Assembly (NCBI GenBank): GCA_022539475.1
Contig: VCMS01000017.1
Span: 62,001-126,000, forward strand
Direction of reading: 5' to 3'
Source of the DNA: Gracilaria domingensis
Lineage: Eukaryota; Rhodophyta; Florideophyceae; Gracilariales; Gracilariaceae
DNA: 64,000 nucleotides
The notes beneath the pieces are model-generated. The model saw only the letters and a program-made list of their open reading frames with translations, made no database searches and was not told where the DNA came from. The stretch's first letter is position 1. Every line of letters begins with the position of its first letter. Below are positions 19,796 through 30,039 of this stretch, piece by piece. The position numbers and the translations under genes are program-made.

Positions 19796-22076
19796 TGTAG
19801 TAGATCCCAGGACAAGCCGGCGATGCGATGGAGCTTGGAGCCAAGGAATCGGCCTCGGAGCGACTGCATATTGTTTATGAGCACTAGAACGTATCTGGAG
19901 AAGTAGTCCTCGCCTCATTTGGACGGGACGAACACGATGCTCATAAGATACACGCGGTTTGAAGCTACAAGAAAGCAACGAGTCCATTCAAGTAGATCGG
20001 CCATGGCAGCAAGGATTGTCATGTACAGAGCCGAGAAAACAAAAGTCAATAATTCTCCTGGATGGTGTTCTACCTCTGCTTCGAATGGCGGCAAAGGAGT
20101 ATTGGCGTCCTACGGTTCGTGGTAAACTTTAATGTACGAATGCTACTTCGAGTTTGTCGTCAAACGTGAGCGCCGTAGAATTCTCGATTGGTATTCTAAC
20201 GTATTTCCTAAGTGAGTAGCTCGATTCTAACAAGAGGTTGACCATTGCATGATCTATGAAATGATGAATGTGCTCCCCGCGCACGTGGCCTTCCCAGAAG
20301 CCAGCAACAGTGTATATGTGTGGGCTTTGTTGTACCGCGTACATTTGTGCCCTAAATGTTAATCAGGAAGTAGGAACATCTTGCTGCATCAAGGTTCAGA
20401 TCATCATCGGGTTCAATAAGCACTGCAACAAGGAATTATTGGTGTGTTTTGTTGGTACAGATATACGCTCCAGATCGGGAGTTTTCGGCTTGTTGGAAAT
20501 GCGACCACACGAGAATCCACAATGAGCAGATGAACCTGTTGACAAGGAAAACGTATCTTCAGGTCTCTATGACAAGCATGCGCAGTTTTACAAAACTAGT
20601 CAGCACCAAAATCAAATGCTAAATACTCTTCATATGTCTTTAGAATTGAACCTTGCATGAAGTCGCCCTTGCTCGATTGACTGTCTGCCTTTTGCTATGG
20701 GCTACTTATCGTCCTCCAGAGCTTTCCATAAAAGGGAAAGCTTTGGCAGTTTAATTTTAAGGCCCTAGTGGGCTCCTTAATAATTAAATCTGGGTGCGAG
20801 CTGACGTATGTTCAACCCGCCGCTCTTCAGCGAAGCGGACTCTTGAAAGCCCACTGGCAAGAAACTTCTTTCCAAGTGAAATCCTTAAGAAAGAGAGGAA
20901 GGGCGGGGAGACAAAAAGTGCTCGACCATAAACGGGAGTGGCGAAGAGTTATTGATGGAGATTGTCCGCTTCTTCGCCCTCACGCTTGGGCTTGATGCGG
21001 AATACGCAGATAGCGCGAGTCATCCAAATCCCACGTGTGCTACGTATCGTTAGGCGATTGCCTCGCAAAAGTAACTTCTTGTTGATCTAAATTCCATTTC
21101 CAGCTTTCAATTGGCAGTGTTGACGTAATTTAATGACAGAACTTTTTTTGCTGGACATATGGTATCTAGGAAATCAATTATTTGGGAAGACTTCCAAAGG
21201 ATGGAATGAAAATGATGTGATCTACAAATGGGCTCTAGATCACTTACGCAAAATTTTCGTTTACTGAGTTCTAGGATTGAGTACATAAAAAAATAAATCG
21301 TTCATTATCAACGGTACGTTCGAGCTTGGACCAAATGCTATGTTGCCTACCCGTAGGAATAAACGCTTGGTGCCTTTTATAAATTATAGCCATATGTTTA
21401 TTTCGATTTTGAATGGACTCGAAATCAGCCTAGCCTCTTTCTCGGTGGGTTAAGTTGTCTTCGGTAAGTGCGATGACACACGCCGGTTCGAAGTAAAAAC
21501 AGGGGTGGAATTAAAAGTGTCCTCCGTTATGGCATTGCCACGTTCATTGCTGGCATAGGTCTGCGTCGGTATACTCGTTGGCCACAAATCCACGTGTCAT
21601 AGCAAGCCAAACGGCATGCCTGCTCAACTACTGCCACGACACACACGAATTCCAAGTGTATGTCACGATTTGCAATTTGTCACTATAATTTGTTTCAACA
21701 GAAGTCGTCCACGTACCCACGTATTAGTTCATGTGGCCAAACCCGCAATTCTATCGTTGCTGCTGCGCTGTCACAACGCTACCTGGTCCGAGTACCTTCG
21801 AATGCCGTCATGTGGGACATCTTCAGCCGTGTCTGAGCACTTAAAAACTCTTCCACTCAAAAAACCTATGCTGTCGACCGAGTGCACTTTGTTCGCAGTG
21901 TGCATTCGAGGAAGGCATTCCGTTGCAGGCTACTAACCCTCCCTAAACGGCTATGGCTTCGTCCAAGAAAATTCTTCTACCGCACGAGAAACGTCTTTTA
22001 GATTCTGGCTTGCTTCAAGACCACTCTCATGCTGGCTCATCCTCGACCTGGCTGACAGCGCCATCGACTACCCCCA
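19796..22076. other. Intergenic, about 2.3 kb
   Basis: No supported gene. A short inverted repeat (GAGCTTTCC ... GGAAAGCTTTGG) lies near 20,718-20,750. An ORF from 21,953 (MASSKKILLPHEKRLL...) may be the N-terminal part of the next gene in a shifted frame. Confidence 0.4.
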
Positions 22077-22478
22077 ATGAGCTGCGAAAACTTTCAAAAA
22101 CTGCCAATATTGCGCTCACAAGTGTATTTCGTCACATGGGGGGACGCAGAGTTGCACTACCTGCTCTCCAAGAACGAGCTCCCGGCCACACAACCATATC
22201 AGACCATAGCAGAAGGGGAGGCCGGTAGGAAATACTGCGAAAAGTATTTGAGAGGACGGAAGAAGGTTGATACAGATGTGACGACTGTCATGGAGTTTCT
22301 TGTGCCTCTGAAAGTTGTTCAACAGTTGTTTGAACAACAACATAAAGCCGAGGACGGAGTGCTTTCTATGGGGCTAGGTGATAAAGCAGGAAAGGGGCTT
22401 CCAGTGTTCAATGAGGCTTTGCAGCATCCGGGATGTGGTTATCGAATTGTTCTCGTTAAACGACGACGCAAGAAATAG
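22077..22478 (+). CDS. Hypothetical protein, possibly 5'-truncated by a frameshift
   Basis: 133 residues, basic C-terminus (VLVKRRRKK). The part from about residue 17 (VYFVTWGDAELHYLL) to the end has coding character, with TIAEGEAGRKYCEKYLRG and SMGLGDKAGKGLPVFNEAL. A plausible N-terminal region lies in another frame from the ATG at 21,953 and would need a frame change near 22,120. No family recognised. Its stop is 28 bp upstream of an inverted-repeat arm. Confidence 0.45.
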   Translation: MSCENFQKLPILRSQVYFVTWGDAELHYLLSKNELPATQPYQTIAEGEAGRKYCEKYLRGRKKVDTDVTTVMEFLVPLKVVQQLFEQQHKAEDGVLSMGLGDKAGKGLPVFNEALQHPGCGYRIVLVKRRRKK

Positions 22479-22505
22479 ACCTGTTCTGCAATGGTTCGGC
22501 AAGCT

Positions 22506-22696
22506 GTAATTGTTCTTAGTCGAGCATGACCTGGATAGTTGTCACAGTCTCGAAGGATGGAAAGCACAGAAAGGTGCAACTAAATTATTATCATATATGT
22601 ATGCTGGTTCTTGTCGGAGAGTGAATAAAAAGCATTTATAAATGGCACATAAAAAAAGTAATTCATGCTATATAAAAATTAATTTTGTTATTAATA
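22506..22696 (+). repeat. Left arm of a long inverted repeat
   Basis: The first 48 bases match the reverse complement of the right arm (ending at 26,002) with one mismatch. After a divergent gap the match resumes through ATTATTATCATATATGTA, AAAGCATTTATAAATGGCAC and the GTAATTCATGCTATATAAAA segment, to TTATTAAT. Confidence 0.88.
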
Positions 22697-22914
22697 GACC
22701 AATTGGGGATAGGGGCAGGAAAATAAATGTGTAGAAGAGATGAGAGAAAACAAGGTGTCTTCTCATAATTCTTTGCTCGGCTTTGCGACTTTGCTAGACT
22801 AACTTTTTAAATTTTCTTGAGTTACCATAAAAGCTTATCGACCTCTCCTTCGACCAAATATTTGTCCTGTTTTTATACACTAGTAGGCGTCACCTGACAT
22901 TAATTTCGATCAAA

Positions 22915-23868
22915 ATGGGGCAAAGTGCTTGTACATCTCAAACATCGATCTTTCGTACGAACGAGGCTGCCGTGGTCCTGCTAAACATCTCACGGGGTCC
23001 CCTCCGCTCCTCAAAGTTACGTAGCAGCGGAATTACTAAACCGGGAAGAACTCAACAGTCTGCAACAAAGAAGACAAAAAGCGTGCGAAGAACTTGTCAG
23101 CCTTCAAGATTCCATGTGAAAGAAGCTGCTTCAGTAGTGCAGCCCTCGAAGCGCGTTCCCTCACAGCAATTGGATGAAGAAAGTGTTAACAATGGTAGTA
23201 CCCCCTCTCAGTCCACGAGCTCCAGAGCAGAAGAAACAGCTCTTATCCTGTTAAAATTTGCTCGGCGTCCAAACACGGCAGTGCCACTATTGGGAGGAAC
23301 AGAGAACAAGGCTGAAGAAGACGTACTGAGGAACAAGGCTAATATTAATTCCCAATCAGCATTTCCGGCAGAATCCAACACTAGCCATGAAAAGGAAGTG
23401 TCTGGGAAACTTGTTTACTTGTCAGCAGCTCAGGTGTCCAAAAGGAACAATGGACCGTATTCCAGAGCAAATCTTTCCGTGCAAACCGGCGGAATAACGA
23501 AAAGAAGTGCCAAGAGTGAAGCGAAAAACAGCAACACCAAGCCCGGCTTCGTATGTCCCACGTGTCGTAAAGTTCTCTCCACGCGACGCTGTTTGCGGAA
23601 ACATGTGCTGTGTGTTCATACCGAGAACAAGCTTAGATGTCCGCATTGTCCACAGTCGGTGCGCAGGTATAATCTTCTGCGACATGTGCGATCGAAACAC
23701 GACAAGGAAAACCTCAAGCATTGTCAGTTCTGCCAGTTTACTAGCCACAGAGATCTGGATTTGACAACGCATTTGGTGAAGCATGGTTACTTTCGTTGTC
23801 ACTTTTGCTCCTGCAAACCGTTTCATAGCATTGAAGCTCTTTATCACCATGTTTCTTCTTGTACTTGA
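22915..23868 (+). CDS. C2H2 zinc-finger protein
   Basis: 317 residues. Four C-terminal zinc fingers: Cys214/217-His230/235, Cys242/245-His257/262, Cys270/273-His286/290, and a final C2HC-like finger from Cys295/298. The N-terminal two thirds is Ser/Lys-rich. It contains two copies of a short hydrophobic motif, TNEAAVVLLNISRGP at about 15-29 and RAEETALILLKFARRP at about 104-119. Probably a nuclear nucleic-acid-binding protein. No interruption is seen and no intron is needed. The gene sits inside the inverted-repeat-bounded segment 22,506-26,002. Confidence 0.75.
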   Translation: MGQSACTSQTSIFRTNEAAVVLLNISRGPLRSSKLRSSGITKPGRTQQSATKKTKSVRRTCQPSRFHVKEAASVVQPSKRVPSQQLDEESVNNGSTPSQSTSSRAEETALILLKFARRPNTAVPLLGGTENKAEEDVLRNKANINSQSAFPAESNTSHEKEVSGKLVYLSAAQVSKRNNGPYSRANLSVQTGGITKRSAKSEAKNSNTKPGFVCPTCRKVLSTRRCLRKHVLCVHTENKLRCPHCPQSVRRYNLLRHVRSKHDKENLKHCQFCQFTSHRDLDLTTHLVKHGYFRCHFCSCKPFHSIEALYHHVSSCT

Positions 23869-24569
23869 AAGCAGTGGGCTGTTGCATATCCTTCAATGAT
23901 AAAAAATCGTCCCATTGCATGTCAAAGCTCGGCGTACACGCAATCAATTCAGTAAATGCATTGCCCAGTGTGGATCGTAAGCAATAGGTTTTTGCAAAAT
24001 GGTTTTTGCAAAATGGTTTGGTGACTGGCGTGGAGGAGGACTGCAGTAGTTGAGGATGTGAGGAAACGTTCAACGAATCGCAGAGATTGGTGTAAACGAT
24101 TTAAAAATTGCAGAATCTGCAAAACGTTTTTAGTTTTTTTGAGGTCAGTTTGAATTTTTGACTCATGACACGTGGCAGGTGCGCCATACAAGATGAGCTC
24201 GCCTCGTAGAATGAGCTTTGCATTCACATCCGATCCAATTGTTGAAACAAGTAAATTACATTAGCGTCCAAATTGGAAAGTTTTGTACAAATGTTTTAAA
24301 AGTTGTAAGCAAGAGAAAATCTTTTGAAATACTTTACAGATGGTGCTCAGTACGGGGCAGTATTACGTACATTTCTAATGTGTGTTGATGACGCGGCTGG
24401 TTACGGAAATTGTACTCGCTCCTTGCCCGAGAGTTATCGTGCTACGTTTTATGGTGAAAGTCGAGCCTACCGCGGTTTATCGCATGCACGTTGGGAATTA
24501 CGTTTCCATTGGGCAGTCACAGCTGTTTAGAATCGCAGCAACCGCCGCCAACAGCTCAGCGCCGCGACG

Positions 24570-25820
24570 TCAACGAGTGCAATCGGAAGCAAAGCTCACC
24601 ATGCCGCGATCGAGCATAAGTTCCTGCACGCTCCAGAACGCCTCGATCACCCTGCCATGATCGAACGGCGTCCTCTTCCGAACGCCGACCGCAAAGCCAA
24701 AGCGCACATACTGCAGCTGCGTCTCCTCCCTCAGCGCAGCGCACAGCACCTCCATGACGTGCGCGCAGCCAATCTGCACCTCCACCAGCGCATTGGCGCT
24801 CGGCGCCCGCCACGGCGAGTGCATCATCTGCCAGTACGTGTCCTTGGTGCAGTACACGCCGTTGAGCCGCAACGAGCGCAGCGGCGCGCGAGAGCGGCGC
24901 AGCGCCTCTGTGAGCTGGTGGCTCTGCTCGATCTGGCGGTCGCTGTAGGAAAGCGGCTGGTTGAGCGGGACTGCTGTGCAGAGACGGAGCTTTGTCAGTC
25001 TGGGGAGCGCGCGCCCAGATACGACGCAAACTGCTGCGCGCGGCGGAGGTAGAAGGACGCGCTCAGTTCCTTGAGCTGCAGGAACCTGGCGTTGTAAATG
25101 AGGATGAGCTCGCGACTGAGCAGGTCTGCCACGGGCAGCCGGACCGACAGCGCGCGGAAGGCGGCGTGCATGTGAGTGACTTTGTTCAAAACAGCCAGCT
25201 CTTCCGGCGTTTGTTTGGCGGAGATGGTTCTGAACTGGCCCTTTTCGTAGTGGATGCGGATCTGTTGCAGCTGCGGTAGCTTGCTGCAGTGTGCTAGGCG
25301 CAGCAGTTCGGAAACGCAAAAAATAGTCGCACTGGATGTGCAGGCGGCGCAATGACTCGCTGTTGGGCTGGGCTGGAAGCGTGAACGACTTGGCGGAGAG
25401 GTGCAGCCGAGTGAGCGAGGTGGGCAGCCTGGCGTTCAACACGGCTTCGCACAGCTCGGTGTCGATTTGCAGCGTGCGCAGCGCGCTCATCTTGGGCGCA
25501 GCGCTGCAGAAGGCGCGAATGACGGGCGGCGAAGTGTCGCTGAGGGTGAGCGTTTGCAGCATGCTGCAGCAGACAACGTGCTGCGGGTACATGCACAGCG
25601 CCAGCACCGGCAGCGTGAACACGTCGGCCTTGACGAGGCACAGCTTGTGCTCGCACACGTCGGCGCGACTGTAGCGCCAGCTGCGGCGCGAGCTCGCGCG
25701 CGACAGCTGGCCGACGCACAGCGCGTGGCGCGCGAAGCGCAGCAGCCGCGCAGGATGTACAGCGCGGTGGGGCGGCAGCAGCACTGGCTGTGGTGGCGCA
25801 GCACGCCGCGCGGCCAGCAC
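24570..25820 (-). pseudogene. LRR-like protein with two compensating frameshifts
   Basis: Leucine-rich-repeat-like units are visible: LQTLTLSD, LRTLQIDTEL, LTRLHLSAKSF, LRRLHIQCDYF, then KLPQLQQIRIHY in a second frame, and LTKLRLCTAV and LRSLRLNGVY back in the first. The frame changes at a run of six Ts near 25,325 and returns at a GC-dinucleotide run near 25,010, so a single indel at each site would keep one frame. The N-terminus (LPPHRAVHPARLLRFARHAL) recalls F-box or leader regions but is not conclusive. Two slips at simple repeats could be assembly errors as easily as real mutations. Codon use is very GC-rich, unlike the flanking zinc-finger gene. Confidence 0.5.
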
Positions 25821-25831
25821 GGAGAAGGCGC

Positions 25832-26002
25832 ATTAATGACAAAATTACTTTTTATATAGCATAAATTACTTTTTATATAGCATGAATTACTTTTTTTTTA
25901 TGTGCCATTTATAAATGCTTTTTATGTACATATATGATAATAATCGAGACTGCGTCGAGACTGTGGCAACTATCCAGGTCATGCTCGACTAAGAACAATT
26001 AC
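25832..26002 (-). repeat. Right arm of the long inverted repeat
   Basis: Reverse complement of the left arm (22,506-22,696), with an extra tandem copy of a roughly 21-bp AGTAATTTATGCTATATAAAA unit. It ends abruptly at GTAATTGTTC (reverse strand), after which the sequence becomes extremely GC-rich. No clear target-site duplication flanks the two arms. Confidence 0.88.
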
Positions 26003-27098
26003 ACGGCGGCCAATTTCGGCAGGTGCTTCAACGTGGCTGCAGCCTGAGGCTGCAGGTGAACTGTGGCAAATGCGGCGCGGCGCGGCGCGCGCGTGTGCGT
26101 GCTGTGCGCGCTGGCCGCGTGTGGCGCACGACAGCTTGTGCTCGACCGCCTCGGTCACGCAGATTTGCGGCGCCGCGCGCATTGTTGCCGCCCGCGAGGT
26201 GCGGCGCGTGCGCACGTGTGCGCGTGGCGGCGTGCGCCACGTGCGCGCCGCGCACCGGCGCGCGCTAACGGCGCGCGCTAACGGCCGCGCGCGGCGTGAT
26301 GCGCAGTCACGCTTTGCGTCAAACGGCCGTCACCGCGGGCGCGCGGTAATTCACCCACGTCTGCGCGCACACAGCGTTGGATTCCGCAGCGCGCGTGGCG
26401 CGCCGCTTTCTGCGATGCCTCTCCCCCCCACGCGCGCGAGAGCACTCGTCGCGCCGCAAGCGCCGCAAGCGCCGACAGCTCCGCGCGCGGCGCCGCATTT
26501 TCTCGCCGCGCGCGCCGGCGGCGGCGGAGGAGGCGCGCGCGCCGCCGCGCCGCCGCGCCGCCGCGCCGCCGCGCCGCCGCGCCGCCGCGCCGCCGCGCCG
26601 CCGCGCCGCCGCGCCGCCGCGCCGCCGCGCCGCCGCCGCGCGCTGGCGCGCGCCCGCGCGGCGTCCGCAATCACTTGGCGCGCGCGGCATAACGCGCCGC
26701 CGGCGCGGCGCGTACCTTCGCCGGTAAGACAAGCGCCGCGTCGCGCCAAATCGCGCCGCGCGCGCGCGCGCCGCGCGCCGCGCCGCCATTGGCCGCCGCG
26801 CCGCAATGCCACGGCAAGCCAACTGTGCGCGCGCGCGCCGTCACGCGCGCGCCGCCGCGTTTCTACGCGCGTCACGGCGGCGCCCGCAATCTGCAGCTCG
26901 CGCGCCGCCACGCGCGCGCGCACTGGCAAATATCTGCCGCTGCTGACGCAAGCCGCGCGCCCGTCTTAGCGCCGCGCCGCGCTTAAGTTGCCGCCGCCGC
27001 GCGCCCGTCTGCCCGCGCCGCTGCTGCTTCCGTCGTGTGCGCGCCGCCGCTGCACCCCGCCGCAGCCACCCCCCCCCTTCCCCCCCTCCGCCCCCGCC
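26003..27098. other. CpG-dense GC-rich leader region of the oxidase gene
   Basis: Almost pure G+C with very frequent CGCG, and no believable gene. ORFs on all frames are Arg/Ala/Pro-rich artefacts of composition. It presumably includes the promoter and 5' UTR of the oxidase gene. Confidence 0.6.
26536..26640. repeat. GCCGCCGC octanucleotide satellite
   Basis: A run of about twelve 8-bp units, GCCGCCGC, nearly perfect for about 100 bp. Any frame through it gives 8-residue repeats such as RRRAAAPP; these are artefacts of the repeat. Confidence 0.9.
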
Positions 27099-29807
27099 AT
27101 GGTCAACTTCCAGCTGCCGCCGGACGCGCCCGCGCGCGCCGACCCGCCGCCCGCGCCGCTCGACGCGCCGCCCGCGCCCGCGCCCGCGCCCGCGCCGCCC
27201 GCCGCGCCGCTCGGCGCGCCGCCCCCGGCCGCCGCCGCCGCAGCCGCCGAGGAGCAGCCGCTCAAGCCGGCCGCGCACAAGATGCCCATGTTGGGCTACC
27301 TGAAGCGCGCGTCCGCCTCCATCGAGGCCAACCTCTCCACGTACGCGCTGCTGTTCCTGTTCCTGGCGTTCTACGCGCTGGTCAACGCGCTCATGTGGCT
27401 GTGGGGCTTCCACGGCGAGATTGTGCACCAGCCCAACATCAACCTGGGCCCCACCTTCCGCTACATCATTGGCGTGGCGCGCGGCGCCGGCTACACGCTC
27501 AACCTCAACACGTCGCTGGTGGTGCTGCTGGCCGCGCGCTACACCTTCACGTCGCTGCGCGACACGCCGCTGGCCAACGTGCTGCCGCTGGACAAGGCGT
27601 TCCCGCTCATGCACATCATCGTCGCGTACGCCACCGCGCTGGGCGTCGTCATCCACGCCTCCTTCCACTTTGGCTGGCTCATCGGCTGGGACCAGTGGGA
27701 CGACGGCGGCCTGTGGAGCTTCAACATGTCGGTGGCCACGGGCGCCGTGCTCACCGTCATCTTTGCCGTCATGATTGTGTTTGCGCAGCCCAAGCTGCGC
27801 CGCTCGCACTTTATCACCTTCTACCGCGTGCACCTCATCGGCGCCACCCTCTTCTACGCCGTGCTCATCTTCCACGGCATGTACCGCAAGCGCCCCGAGA
27901 CGTACAAGTACATCATCCCGTCGCTGCTGGTGTACATGCTGGACCGCTACCTGCGCCACGCCAAGGCGTCGTCCACCACGCTGCAGCTGTCCTCCACCAA
28001 CTCCTTCTTCAAGGACAACACCGTGCTGGAGCTGCGCGTGCCCAAGCCCTTCGACTACATGGCGGGCCAGTACGTGGAGCTGCAGGTGTCGTCCATCAAC
28101 CGCGAGTGGCACCCGTTCACCATTGCGTCCGCGCCGCAGGAGGAGACGCTCGCCGTGTACATCAAGAAGCTGGGCGACTGGACCGGCGAGCTGCACGACA
28201 TCTTCGGCGCGCGCATCCGCGGCGAGCAGACTTCGATGATCGCCGTGCGCGTGCGCGGCCCGTACGGCGCGCCGTGCCAGCACGTGCGCGGCTACGACCG
28301 CGTGGTGCTCATCTCGGGCGGCATTGGCGCCACGCCCTTCTCCGCCGTGTGCAAGGAGCTGCACCACCTGCAGGCCAAGGACGGGCTCAAGCGCGCCGTC
28401 ACGGAGCGCCGCGCGCGCGCGCAGACCACCGCCGACAAGACCGCCGCCGAGAAGCGCGTGCTGGGCGTCATCTCCGAGCTGTACAAGCTCAACGTGGACG
28501 CCGCCGTCAACGAGGTGTCGGCCATTGACGAGCAGCGCTCCGCGTATGTCACCGACATACTGCGCTTCAAGTCGATGCGCCGCCCGACCATGCGCCTCAC
28601 GCTGTCGCACGGCTTCTCGTCCGACGAGGACGACGACGATGAGTCCGACTCGGACGACGTGCAGCCGCCGATGGCCGGCGGCGCCGGCGGCGGCGCATTC
28701 GCGGACAGCGACGAGCAGTCGCCGCTGGCGGACGTGCCGGCCGTCAACCTGGCGCGCAAGTTTGTGGGCCGCGACGACTCCATCTTCATCGCCACGGCCA
28801 AGCGCGGCGCGCGTCGGCGCCGGCAGCTGACGCATATGGAGGACGTGCGCTCGCAGCTGCTGTCGGTGCTGCACTCGACGCGCATGCAGTTTGTGATCCT
28901 GCTGCTGCTGATGGCGCGCATCGCCGTGATCTGCATCGGCAGCATCTGGCACTCGACGTTTGTGTCGGTGCTGCTGACCGCCATCCCGGACGAGCCCAAG
29001 GGCAAGTACGTGGTGATTGCGGACACGTTCCTGTCGGGCATTGTGATGGTGCTGCTGCTGCTGACGGTGGCGCTGGAGCTGTCGCTGCTGCGCTCGCACT
29101 ACCTGTCCAACCCGGCGCGCGTGCTGGACGTGACGCTGCTGGTGCCGGCCGCCGTGGCGTCGTTCGCGCTCAACGTGGACGCGTACGCGCGCGGCGCGCC
29201 CATCAGCTCGGGCGTGATCGCGCTGCACTACGTGGTGTGCCTGCCGGTCATGTTCGCGCTGATGCTCACGCGGCTGCACGGCACGCTGGGCGGGCGGCGC
29301 CTCACGGACGTGGGCGGCTGCGGCTGCGAGACGCAGGACACGGTGCCGGACGTGGACTTTGTGTGGACGTCGCAGAAGGCGGACGACGACCTGTGGCTGC
29401 GCAACGAGCTGGAGCCGCTGGCGTCGGGCACGCAGCTGCGGCTGCACCGCTACCTGACGCGCGAGAAGACGCTGGGCGACGAGGAGGGCGGCGCCGACGA
29501 CGACTTCATCACCAAGACGCGGCTGGGGCGCCCGGACTGGGACGCCATCTTCTCGGAGGTGATGGGGCGCGCCAAGAGCGACGCCACGGTGGGCGTGTTC
29601 TTCTGCGGGCCGCACCGCATGGGGCAGATGATCCGCAAGAGCATCCGCAAGGTGGAGGTGGTGTCGGCGCTCAAGGGCGCGTACCTGCGCGGCTTCGGCT
29701 CCAAGACGGTCAGCCGCGACATGGGCGTGGACCAGGACGTGGTCAAGGCGCTGCGCGAGCACGGCTGCGCCGTGCGCTTTGTGTTCCGCGAGGAGAACTT
29801 TGGCTGA
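27099..29807 (+). CDS. rboh: Respiratory burst NADPH oxidase, red-algal type
   Basis: 902 residues; the ATG at 27099 has a strong initiation context (CCGCCATGG). A Pro/Ala-rich cytosolic N-terminus lacks EF-hands. Two bis-heme pairs with the H-x13-H spacing are His172/186 and His245/259. FAD binding is HPFT at 338-341, and the first NADPH block is GGIGATP at 407-413. A long insertion follows with an acidic linker (about 509-520) and four hydrophobic helices (about 597-616, 638-660, 676-693, 705-724). The final NADPH block is FFCGP (CGP at 836-838), and the protein ends in ENFG. It would move electrons from NADPH across a membrane to make superoxide. The extra helices are characteristic of red algal homologs. 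Third codon positions are nearly all G or C. Confidence 0.95.
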   Translation: MVNFQLPPDAPARADPPPAPLDAPPAPAPAPAPPAAPLGAPPPAAAAAAAEEQPLKPAAHKMPMLGYLKRASASIEANLSTYALLFLFLAFYALVNALMWLWGFHGEIVHQPNINLGPTFRYIIGVARGAGYTLNLNTSLVVLLAARYTFTSLRDTPLANVLPLDKAFPLMHIIVAYATALGVVIHASFHFGWLIGWDQWDDGGLWSFNMSVATGAVLTVIFAVMIVFAQPKLRRSHFITFYRVHLIGATLFYAVLIFHGMYRKRPETYKYIIPSLLVYMLDRYLRHAKASSTTLQLSSTNSFFKDNTVLELRVPKPFDYMAGQYVELQVSSINREWHPFTIASAPQEETLAVYIKKLGDWTGELHDIFGARIRGEQTSMIAVRVRGPYGAPCQHVRGYDRVVLISGGIGATPFSAVCKELHHLQAKDGLKRAVTERRARAQTTADKTAAEKRVLGVISELYKLNVDAAVNEVSAIDEQRSAYVTDILRFKSMRRPTMRLTLSHGFSSDEDDDDESDSDDVQPPMAGGAGGGAFADSDEQSPLADVPAVNLARKFVGRDDSIFIATAKRGARRRRQLTHMEDVRSQLLSVLHSTRMQFVILLLLMARIAVICIGSIWHSTFVSVLLTAIPDEPKGKYVVIADTFLSGIVMVLLLLTVALELSLLRSHYLSNPARVLDVTLLVPAAVASFALNVDAYARGAPISSGVIALHYVVCLPVMFALMLTRLHGTLGGRRLTDVGGCGCETQDTVPDVDFVWTSQKADDDLWLRNELEPLASGTQLRLHRYLTREKTLGDEEGGADDDFITKTRLGRPDWDAIFSEVMGRAKSDATVGVFFCGPHRMGQMIRKSIRKVEVVSALKGAYLRGFGSKTVSRDMGVDQDVVKALREHGCAVRFVFREENFG

Positions 29808-29930
29808 TCAGGCTCTCCGCCGTGTAATTGCAATCAAGTTGTGTGCCTCTCCCTCCCAGCGTGCTCGCGGCCTCCGCCTGTGTGTGGGCCATCTCCCTCC
29901 GCCTGCGATCTCGCTCCCATTTCCAATCAC

Positions 29931-29942
29931 TTTGAGATCAGC
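29931..29942 (+). promoter_or_regulatory. Shared upstream element of the duplicated gene pair
   Basis: TTTGAGATCAGC lies 109 bp before the ATG at 30040. The same 12 bases lie 109 bp before the ATG of the paralog (33226-33237 and 33335). The surrounding leader is also similar, including the CCTCATCC-GCGCACAATG / CCTCATCC-TCGCACAATG context. It is either a conserved promoter element or simply part of the duplicated segment. Confidence 0.45.
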
Positions 29943-30039
29943 TGATGAACCCTAATAGCATAAAAAAAACCAGCCTCCCGCCGCGCAGCCTTTCGTCTGC
30001 ATGCGTTCTCGTCCACCTCCTCGCCCTCATCCGCGCACA

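Noticed and set aside
26841-29762. 973-residue minus-strand ORF
   Set aside because: It lies exactly antisense to the NADPH oxidase and consists of Arg/His/Ala/Val-rich sequence. Long antisense ORFs are expected opposite a gene with almost only G or C at third positions.
30001-30039. Upstream ATG at 30001 as start of the two-exon gene
   Set aside because: The paralog aligns from the next ATG (30040/33335) with identical spacing to the shared upstream element; the extra residues are Arg/Pro-rich.
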